A DNA stretch of 53,219 nt, from IMG/VR virus record IMGVR_UViG_3300023109_001857, positions 1-53,219 of that record. One strand, 5' to 3'. The notes under the pieces are model-generated. The model had not been told where the DNA came from, ran no database searches, and saw only the letters and a program-made list of their open reading frames with translations. Below, piece after piece: positions 40,982-49,700 of the stretch. Position 1 is the stretch's first letter. Each line of letters starts with the position of its first letter. A program made the position numbers and the translations under genes. The DNA comes from a virus.

Positions 40982-41249
40982 CAAGCTTCAATACTTCAGC
41001 TACTAGGTCTGCTTTTTTCTTTCTTTTGTCAATGTCTACTTTATAGTTCGCTTTAGCAAAATCTTCTAAGCCTTGTTTGGTAAGTTTTGATAAACTTGCC
41101 TTTGTTGCTTTAACAGATTTTACTTCAACTTCTACAATCTTTTCAATCTTCGGTGGTGTTACTGCTTTAGGAACAATATCAGACAATTTCTGTGCCGGTA
41201 TCGCTACGTCTTCGGCGGTAACAAATAAATTTTTAAACCATTTTATCAT
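40965..41249 (-). CDS. SAP/Rho-N-like domain protein
   Basis: 94 residues. The C-terminus SLSKLTKQGLEDFAKANYKVDIDKRKKKADLVAEVLKLAK matches the helix-extended-loop-helix of SAP/HeH and Rho N-terminal-like domains, which bind nucleic acid. The N-terminus (MIKWFKNLFV) is amphipathic and could touch the membrane. AAGGAGG lies 7 nt before the ATG, and TATAAATA 23 nt upstream on the minus strand, shared as a palindrome with the divergent gene. Confidence 0.78.
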   Translation of the reverse strand: MIKWFKNLFVTAEDVAIPAQKLSDIVPKAVTPPKIEKIVEVEVKSVKATKASLSKLTKQGLEDFAKANYKVDIDKRKKKADLVAEVLKLAKNAK

Positions 41250-41271
41250 AATTTCCTCCTTAAGGAACTAT

Positions 41272-41283
41272 TATTTATAAATA
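41272..41283. promoter_or_regulatory. palindromic bidirectional late-type promoter box
   Basis: TATTTATAAATA is a perfect palindrome, so both strands read TATAAATA-like boxes. Divergent genes start at 41249 (minus) and 41306 (plus), each with a ribosome binding site at normal distance. Confidence 0.6.
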
Positions 41284-41305
41284 TTTGTCACAAGGAGATT
41301 TAAAT

Positions 41306-41470
41306 ATGATTAAAACATGGATTAAGAAAAGATTAGAAGAAAGAACAACAATGGACGGTGCAGTATTAATTGGTGCTGGAATTGTGTTTCTTATCTTTAA
41401 ACCACTAGCAAGCATTGTTGCATACGGTGCTATTGCTTACGGAGCATGGACAATTTGGAAAGCAGAATAA
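41306..41470 (+). CDS. 54-residue membrane protein
   Basis: Starts at ATG 41306 with AAGGAG 8 nt upstream. A basic N-terminus (MIKTWIKKRLEERTT) and a long hydrophobic stretch (GAVLIGAGIVFLIFKPLASIVAYGAIAYGAWTIW), one or two membrane helices. Late box. A lysis or virion-membrane role is possible but unproven. Confidence 0.65.
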   Translation: MIKTWIKKRLEERTTMDGAVLIGAGIVFLIFKPLASIVAYGAIAYGAWTIWKAE

Positions 41471-41558
41471 TCAAGATGCAACAAATTGTAACAATCACCT
41501 GAAATAGGTTGCTTTTCTGTTGTAATATGTTTAAATATTAATTCCAGGAGAATTATAT

Positions 41559-42842
41559 ATGAAATATATTACAGCAGCATTAGCAGCTTTATTCCCACTC
41601 GTACTATCAGCACAAACATACACTAACGAAGTAGCAGCTATCATCAACGATAACTGTGTAGTATGCCATCGTGCGGGTGGTATTGGGCCAATGAGCTTTG
41701 AAACATACGAGCAAGTACGCCCTTGGGCACCATTAATATCACTTAAAGTAATGAAAAGAGAAATGCCGCCATATGCGTATGACCATGGCATTGGAATTCA
41801 AGACCTACAAGGTGATTGGCGCTTATCACAAAAAGATATAGACACAGTGGTTGAGTGGGTAGATAACGGAGCAAGTTATGGAGATCCAGACAGAGTAGTA
41901 CAGCCGGCAAATTTACGTGATCCAGAAGCATGGAACTTTGAAGGAGACTTTGGCGCACCGGATGCAATTATTGCAAGCGTAGCAATAGATATTCCTGCAA
42001 ATGGCAATGACTTGTGGCATAAGCACAATGTTCCAACAGGACTAAGTGAAGACCGTTGTATTAAAGCAGTACAAGTTAAACCACGAGGCAATGCCAAATC
42101 AGTAGTACACCATGCCAACTCAAGTATTATAACTGAGGGAGGCAGACAAGGTATGCTAACTGAGTATGCTATGGGAAAGTGGGGAGAGATAGTTCCAGAA
42201 GGAGTATGCAGAACTATCCCAGCAAACGCAGAAGTAGCATGGGACATTCATATGTTCCCCGGTGGACTTGGAGCAATGGCACCAGGATCAGTTATTCGAG
42301 ACAACGTGGTAGAGATTGGTCTTTGGTTATACACCGAAGAGGAAAGCGAACAACTGAAATACAAACAAGATTTGAGTTTGTATCGCTTAGGCGACCAGGA
42401 CGATATTACTATCCCACCACACGGCTATTACATGACACAAGGCTTCCACAGTTTTGACCATCCAGTTAGACTAGATAGTTTTCAACCACACGGACACCTG
42501 CGTATGAACGCAGCAAGTTTGGAAATATTCTATCCAGAGACAGGACGCACAGAACAGATTAGCCAAGTAAGCAATTGGAGTGCAACATGGCATCACAGTC
42601 ATTTGTACGATCCAGACGTAGCACCACTTTTACCAGCAGGAGCAGTTATTGTTCTAAAGCAATGGTATGACAACACAGCAGAAAATCCAAATAATCCAGA
42701 TCCAGATATGTGGGTAATGGGCGGTTCAAGAACAGGTGACGAAATGACTCACGCTTGGCTTGCTATTACACACTTAGACGAAGAAGGATACAATAAACTA
42801 AAAGAGGAAAGAGATGAAAAATTTAATATTGCTAGTAAGTAG
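41559..42842 (+). CDS. secreted c-heme and copper-monooxygenase-like protein
   Basis: 427 residues. Signal peptide MKYITAALAALFPLVLSAQT. A c-type heme site CVVCH (Cys33, Cys36, His37) in a small cytochrome-like domain ending MKREMPPY, followed by a domain like the ascorbate-dependent copper type II monooxygenases (PHM/DBH fold): HH at 184-185, His231 (DIHMFPGG), HGH at 311-313 and Met396 (DEMTHAW), matching the order CuH HH/H and CuM HxH/M. Bacteria carry such two-domain proteins; in a phage this is very unusual. A TTAAATA variant box lies at 41531. The lipoprotein gene overlaps its end. Confidence 0.8.
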   Translation: MKYITAALAALFPLVLSAQTYTNEVAAIINDNCVVCHRAGGIGPMSFETYEQVRPWAPLISLKVMKREMPPYAYDHGIGIQDLQGDWRLSQKDIDTVVEWVDNGASYGDPDRVVQPANLRDPEAWNFEGDFGAPDAIIASVAIDIPANGNDLWHKHNVPTGLSEDRCIKAVQVKPRGNAKSVVHHANSSIITEGGRQGMLTEYAMGKWGEIVPEGVCRTIPANAEVAWDIHMFPGGLGAMAPGSVIRDNVVEIGLWLYTEEESEQLKYKQDLSLYRLGDQDDITIPPHGYYMTQGFHSFDHPVRLDSFQPHGHLRMNAASLEIFYPETGRTEQISQVSNWSATWHHSHLYDPDVAPLLPAGAVIVLKQWYDNTAENPNNPDPDMWVMGGSRTGDEMTHAWLAITHLDEEGYNKLKEERDEKFNIASK

Positions 42843-42987
42843 TATTATTATAACAGGATGCACTAGTTCAGGTTACAATGGCCCGCATGATTTTAATTGG
42901 AACCCTGAACTAGTAGTCTGGGAGCAAAATATTAGAAACTGTAGGAGTGCGGACGTTTGTAGAGCAGAAACACTGTTTAGACGATGA
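42814..42987 (+). CDS. 57-residue lipoprotein
   Basis: MKNLILLVSSIIITGCTSSG has a lipobox (ITGC, Cys16), so the mature protein would be lipid-anchored with ~42 residues and two further Cys (RNCRSADVCRAE). AGAGGAAAG precedes the ATG; the gene overlaps the heme/copper protein gene by 29 bp, so the two are co-expressed. It could be an envelope partner, or a spanin-like or exclusion lipoprotein. Confidence 0.7.
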   Translation: MKNLILLVSSIIITGCTSSGYNGPHDFNWNPELVVWEQNIRNCRSADVCRAETLFRR

Positions 42988-42995
42988 AAGTTAAA

Positions 42996-43283
42996 CTATA
43001 GTTTACCAATAGGCGTAGAGCTACTAGCACTCATGTTCCAAACTTGTTTGCGCTCTACGCCTTTCTTTTGAGCAAAAACCTTACTATCACAGTTCTTACA
43101 TACGTGAAAGTAGTTATTGCTTAAACGCTTTGGATCCATACTACCTCTTGTGCGTTCAAACTCTGCGTCACAATTATCACACCTAAATACACAATGTGTT
43201 TGTTCACGCTTATAGGCATGTTCTTTGCCTGTTTTGCTAGTGCGCACATGCCGGGTTTGTTTTTTAAATTCTCTTATGTACAT
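42996..43283 (-). CDS. zinc-finger protein, minus strand
   Basis: 95 residues from the ATG at 43283 (in-frame starts further up exist). CDNC and CKNC (FRCDNCDAEFERTRG, FHVCKNCDSKVF) form a zinc ribbon. The N-terminus and flanks are basic. The start is 5 nt after TTAAATA, a one-base variant of the late box. Likely nucleic-acid-binding; role unknown. Confidence 0.7.
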   Translation of the reverse strand: MYIREFKKQTRHVRTSKTGKEHAYKREQTHCVFRCDNCDAEFERTRGSMDPKRLSNNYFHVCKNCDSKVFAQKKGVERKQVWNMSASSSTPIGKL

Positions 43284-43318
43284 AAGTATATTTAACATTA
43301 AGATTATAAAACGCAACG

Positions 43319-43325
43319 ATAAATA
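43319..43325 (+). promoter_or_regulatory. late-type promoter box
   Basis: CGATAAATACT, the same extended form as at 9487 and 10479, 21 bp before ATG 43347. Confidence 0.6.
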
Positions 43326-43346
43326 CTATCATAAGAAGGATCATTC

Positions 43347-43709
43347 ATGAGTATAGTTACACTAACAGACACAGCAAAAGCACAAATTGATATCATTTGC
43401 GAAGAAAATGAGTGCTATGCAGTGTCTTTAAACCTTAAAGGCGGTGGATGTGCTGGTTTTGAATACGATTGGGCTACTGTAGCAACAGAAGCAGATCTAG
43501 AAGCAAACGATATAGTTATTGACTCAAATACAGGTAAATTTGTAATCGGAACAACAGCAGTAATGTACATGATAGGTACAGAGATAAACTACAAAAAAGA
43601 TATAATGGGTGCAACTTTTGAAGTTAACAACCCTAATGCACAATCAGCGTGTGGTTGCGGCATAAGTGTAAATTTTGATATGAACAAACTGGCAACCCCA
43701 GCAATATAA
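43347..43709 (+). CDS. A-type Fe-S carrier (IscA/HesB-like)
   Basis: 120 residues. The three conserved cysteines are present: Cys35 in KGGGCAGFEY, and Cys102 and Cys104 in SACGCGISV. A-type carriers deliver or hold Fe-S clusters or iron. AAGGA precedes the ATG. The gene leads into the giant tail-fibre gene behind a late-type box, as HesB-like genes do in other marine T4-like phages, where a virion-associated use has been suggested. Confidence 0.9.
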   Translation: MSIVTLTDTAKAQIDIICEENECYAVSLNLKGGGCAGFEYDWATVATEADLEANDIVIDSNTGKFVIGTTAVMYMIGTEINYKKDIMGATFEVNNPNAQSACGCGISVNFDMNKLATPAI

Positions 43710-43723
43710 ACGGAGCAATATAA

Positions 43724-46700
43724 ATGGCAAAGCAACAAATTGATATCGGCATTGAAGGTAATGACGGCACAGGCGATAGTATTCGCGAGTCATTTCGTAA
43801 AGTAAACGAAAACTTTCAAGAACTGTATGCAGTTTTTGGTATTGGAGGACAGATATCATTTACTGATCTTAATGATACTCCTAATACTTATGAAGGCAAT
43901 GAAAATAAAGTTCCATTAGTTAAATCAGATGGTAGTGGTATTGACTTACTTGAACTTGCTTCAGATAATAGTTTAGATGGCACACCAGATACTATTGGAT
44001 TTGACTTTACTGTAGATGGTAAAGTTATTATCAAACAGCTAGTATCAAAAGTTTCAAACGATCCAGAGCCAATCTTAGGTGGTCCTATGGATGCTGCTAC
44101 ACAGCCTATTGCAAACGTAAGTGTTACACAGGCTGCTATTGATACATTTAACTCCGTTCATGGTACAAACTTAACAACAGGTGCTCTTGTTATTGACAAA
44201 GCATTTGCTGACAGAAATTATCAAGCTAAAGAAGTTGCTGGGGGCGGATTGCGTTTAGGTAACGAACCAGCAGATGAATCAAACTATATCTTCAGCACTA
44301 CAAATATTAGTTTAGGATATTTAAATATTCCAGCGCATGGTTTAACTACTGCATATAATGGTGCAGGATTTAAATTTGTTTCTTCAGGAACTGATCCGTT
44401 TGGTGTCACAACTAATGGCACTTATTATGTTAGAATAATCGACACTGACAATATTGCACTATACAATAGTGAAAGCGATGCAATTAACGCAACCGGACGT
44501 ATTGCACTAGCTGGAGGATCAGGAACATTTACAATTACTGATGCAGCATATGATGCAAACCTAGAAGGTTATTGGTTAGAAAATGTTGCTATACCACGTA
44601 AGAGTATTGTAAGACGTCAAGGCGATGACATGACAGGTGCGCTTAACTTGTTTGACCATCCAGGCGAATTATCAGGTACAGGTTTACCAAACGGTCCAGA
44701 TGATTTACAAGCAGCAACAAAATTGTATGTTGACAATGCTGCATCTGTTACAAATGTAAATTTATTTGTAAGTACATCTGGTTCAGATCAACAAACATTC
44801 ACGCCAGACGGCAAAGAAGGCAGAGCTCCAGCGTATGCCTTCCGCACTATTAACGCAGCAGCACGTAAAGCAGAAGAATTAATTATTGCTGCTCCTCCAG
44901 AGCCAGGTCCGTATATGCAGACTATGACGTATGCAACTGGTGGCAATACAGCATTAACAAATACAGTTGGAATTACAAGTCCGATTGCTGATCGTGCAAA
45001 TGCAAGAGCAATTATTGTTGCTAACAAAGAATTTATTGCTAAAGAAGTTACAGGGTATGTTGATGCAACATTCCCAGACTTTGCAGGAACATATGATTTA
45101 GAAATTTGTCAACGTGATGTTGGATTTATTCTAGACAGTGTAAGTTTAGATGCGCTACTAGGTAACAATGCTAACTATCTTTCACGTTGGGCTGGCATAC
45201 GTTACTACTCAAATGTTAGTGCGCAGAAAGCAATTGGCTCACAGCGAGTAGAAACTATTGCAGGTATTGAATATGCTAAGAGTATTGTTACACAGTATAT
45301 TTTAACAAATACACCTGTGCCTACAACATATCAAACTAGAGTACCGCAAGTAACTAATTTAGCATTACCTGATTCAAGTGCAGATGAAACAATCGGTGCA
45401 AAAATGGATATTGTTCTCGATGTTATTAACAACGGTGTTCTCGATGCTCCTCAAATTGTTGACGGACAAACAACTTATAAAATTAACATAAACAATGGCG
45501 GGCTTGGATTTATAAATCAAGCAAATCCAGAAAACACAGATATTATTCCAGGTAAAGTTGTACGTGGCAAAAACTCAGGCGCTACTGCACGTATTGTTGA
45601 TTACAAATACGAAGCAGGACCAAGAGCAGTTAGTGTTAGCGGTACTGACGAGATAGAAGTCCAGCTGTTAGAGCCAGTTGAGTTTGTTGCTGGTGAACCA
45701 TTAGAGTATGGTAACTACGTAAGAGAAACACAAATTTCAATTAGAGTTGAATCGGGCATTTACGAAGAAGATTATCCAATTCGTATTCCTGCTAACGTAA
45801 GTGTTAAAGGCGATGAATTTAGACGTTGTATTGTACGTCCAAAGAAACGTGTTTCGCAATCACGTTGGGCAAATACATTCTTCTATCGTGATGCAGAGTT
45901 TGACGGACTTGTATTAGGTAAGTCAAATATTGAAACAGTTGCATTTGATCCACAAACTGATGCATCTAGAACAGCTGGCACATATGCAGTAAGCACATGG
46001 ACTACAGATAAATTAGGTGTAGATGCAGAGTTTAGTATTGTTGTAGATGGAAATGGTACTATTACAAGTATTACTGTTACCAATAGTGGAGACCAGTTTC
46101 AACATGGTGAACGATTAACTGTTTTAGACGATCAGTTAGGTGGCGGCGGCGCTGGTAGTATTACATTTACAATTGCTAGCGTTCCAAACGGTATTGAATA
46201 TATAAACCCATTAACTGGAAAAGCCGATGGATATTTTGGTTACCATTATCTAACACAGCCTGAACTATTGAAAAATACAGGTGCTGGTTATGAGAACGTA
46301 GGTAAATGGGAAACCAATGCGCTTACACTTATCGACAACAAAGAATTTATACAAGAACAGGTTGTTAACTATATTGAAACAACATACCCTGCACTAGTTG
46401 GCTCCTATAGTAGACAAAAATGTTTTAGAGACACAGGATTAATTGTTGATGCTCTTGTAAAAGATTTACGTAATGGCGGAAACGAGTTTGCACTCGAAGC
46501 ACAAGGCGAATACTATGCAGGTGCTGTTGAAGTAGGAACAGAAGACGAAACAGTTGCAGGTATACAACACATCTATACAATGGCTAGTAAACTTATACTT
46601 GGTCAATCACCAACAACGCTTTATAATCAAGCAGGCGGTGATGCAAGTGACAGGCTGTACGCAGAAGATTTGTTTAATGGATCAGGTGAGCCTGATGCAT

Positions 46701-49700
46701 GGTCAACTGGAAAAGTTTATAGACTGGGTAATGTAGTTAAATTTACAACTGGTCTGAATGTAACCACATATTACACACCGATCAAAGAGCACACCAGTCG
46801 CACAACATTTGATGCAGCAGAAATTGCAGAATACTGGAGAGTAATCGACGGTCCATCAACTGTAATACAGAATTTGCTTAACACAGTTAAATTTGCATTC
46901 AACAGTGAGTATAATCCTCCTTTGCGCAATGATCAAATAGATGTATTTTTGATGAACGATGCAACAATTGTTCGTAACTTAACTGTACAAGGGCATGGCG
47001 GGTTTATGTGTGTGCTTGATCCTGAAGGACAGGTACTAACTAAATCACCGTATATCCAAACTGGTTCAAGTTTCTCTCAATCACTTAACACGCAAGCGTT
47101 TAGAGGTGGACTGTTTGTTGATGCGTTTGTTGGTAATTCAGCAGTACAAGTTATTGAAAAAGTAGACGGCAGTGCGTTTAGATTAAAAATTCAAAGTTTA
47201 GGTTCGCCATCTGCACCACAAGGTTTGTTTGTAAGACGTCCTGAAACACCAAGTGCATTCTATATTGACGGCAGACGTTTCCAAGTTAATGCTGTTACAG
47301 CATACGATAAGACTTTGGGCACAGCAGAACTTATTCTATCACCTAACTCAAACAGCGGCGCAGGATTTACTGGTATTACGAGTGCATTAGCAACTGGAGT
47401 CGATTTAGACTCAATTGGCACATTTGAATTTGATAGTGTAAAGTGTGCTAGAGATACTGGATACATTTTAGACGGTATTACATTTGATGTTGCACTTGGT
47501 ACGAACTATAATAGTGTATACAACGGACTTGCTTATCAAAGAGCAACAGGCTCGTATGTACAAAATAATCAACAGACACAAACTGTACAAGCCATTACAA
47601 AAGGTAAAACTGAAGTAGCAGCACTTACAGAAATAGCAGATAGTGCAACAGCACTAGCAAGATCAAATGCAGGCTTTGATGAAGTTATTGATATTATCAA
47701 TAACGGTACACAGAGTGTAAGTGAGCCAGGAGACGGTGTTGCTGATGCACTTGCTTTTCCTAGCCCAGCAACACTTCCAACAACAGACGCAGATGACGCT
47801 GCTTCAAGACTACAAAACAACAGAGCATTTTTAGCAGCTGAAGTTGTTGCATTTGTAAACAACAATACTCCTCCAGCAGGATACAATCAAACTAAATGTG
47901 CTAGAGATGTAAGATACATTGTTGATGCATTAACATATGATATTCTTTATGGTGGTAACAGTGGTACAGTAACTAACGCTATGGCATACTTAGACGGTGC
48001 AGCAGCTCAGTTACCAGAAGCACAGAGACTTGCTACAGCAGCAGCATATGATCACCTAGCAACAGTAGTTGCAGCAGTTGTTACAGACGCAACAGGTGTC
48101 GCTACTACAACTCCACAAGTAGGAAATGCAGAAGTACAAGTTACAACAGGAGACGCAGCAACAGCAACAGAAGGTAATGCACTAGATGCACTATTGCAAA
48201 TTATTGAAAATGTTGTTACAGCAGGTAACTTAAACAGCTTGCCATTAGTTGTAACCCCAGATCTAACAACACTTGCAGTGAGTGCAGAGCTAACAGATGC
48301 AGCAAATGATGTTATTTCTAATAGAGCATTAATTATTAATCGTGTTCTACAGAGCATAGACGCACCATTGCCAATCACACTACAAACAGCTGGTAACAGA
48401 AGTATACTAGGCAACGACTTTACACAAGTTAATGACTTGGGTTACGGACTAGTTGCTGCCAACGGCGCACTAAGTGAAATGGTTAGTATGTTTACGTACT
48501 ACTGTCATGCTAGTTACTATTCAAAGAATGGTGCTGAGATTAGATCACTAACGGGTTCGAGCTGTTATGGTGAATTTGGTCTAGTTGCAGAAGGCAGTGA
48601 TCCAAACGAAATTCCAGATGCAGTTGAATTGTATCAAGATATGACACAGCCAATAAAGACATTTGATGCTGAGGCTATATTATTTACTACTGGATTTTTA
48701 ACACTTACAGCTGGTGAAACTTTGACGCAAGCAAGTTCAGGTGCAACAGGAGATGTAGCAGTTGCAACAAGTCAAACTGGCGGATCAAATGTAATTTATC
48801 TAACAAATCTCGGATCAGCTTTTGATACAACAAATACTATTACTGGCAGTGTAAGTGGCGCACTAGGTGCAGACAGTGTTCCTGTTACAATTGATGGAAA
48901 CGGATATGATAATGCCAAAGAAAGTCTATTTTTGTATGCCTACGATATGCAAGATCCACCATCAAACAGATCAGAAGTTAACATATATCATCCATCTCGT
49001 CCAGCATTTGCACGTTACGAAGTTGCAAACGCAGAACTAGTACAGCACATAGTCGGCGAATATCCATTGCTTGCAGAAACAACTGATTATACTGCAACTA
49101 AAGCAAATGGTACAGCTACAGGATTTGTATTTAATTTATACAAAACAATTGATGTAGGATATACTGCAACCTTCGCAGCAGCGAATGATGGTACAAACTA
49201 CACATTAGGTGATCAGTTTGTAGTAACTGGTGACAAACTAGGTGGTGCAACGCCTGCAAACGATTGTACAGTTACAGTTGCTACTGTCGACGGTACCGGA
49301 GCAATACTTACAGTTACGGTAGCAGGCACAATTGCAGTTGAAGCAAGTACTCCAATGTACAGTGGAAAAGTTTACAAACTAAACTTTAGTACCAGTGATA
49401 CACAATTTAGTGCAAATGGTTTGTTGGAGCCAGTGCCATTTAATACTAGTGTGGTATACTATCGTAACCAAACACACATTATTAGTGATTTGGCTCGACC
49501 AGATGTATTAACAATTCGTCCAAGTACAGCACTAACATTTGATGAAAATCCAGATCAAGTTTATAGAAGTATTAGTTTCTTGACCAGCGACAGTTTAGGT
49601 GATGAGTTACCTGTTAATACATCACAAGCAGGTCTTGATAGCACTTACGACTTTATTAGACTTACTGTTGATACGGCTAAAGCACAGGAAACTCCACTAT

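Noticed and set aside
41478-41516. Possible terminator (GCAAC...GTTGC then CTTTT)
   Set aside because: Stem of only five pairs with a long loop and a poor U-tract.
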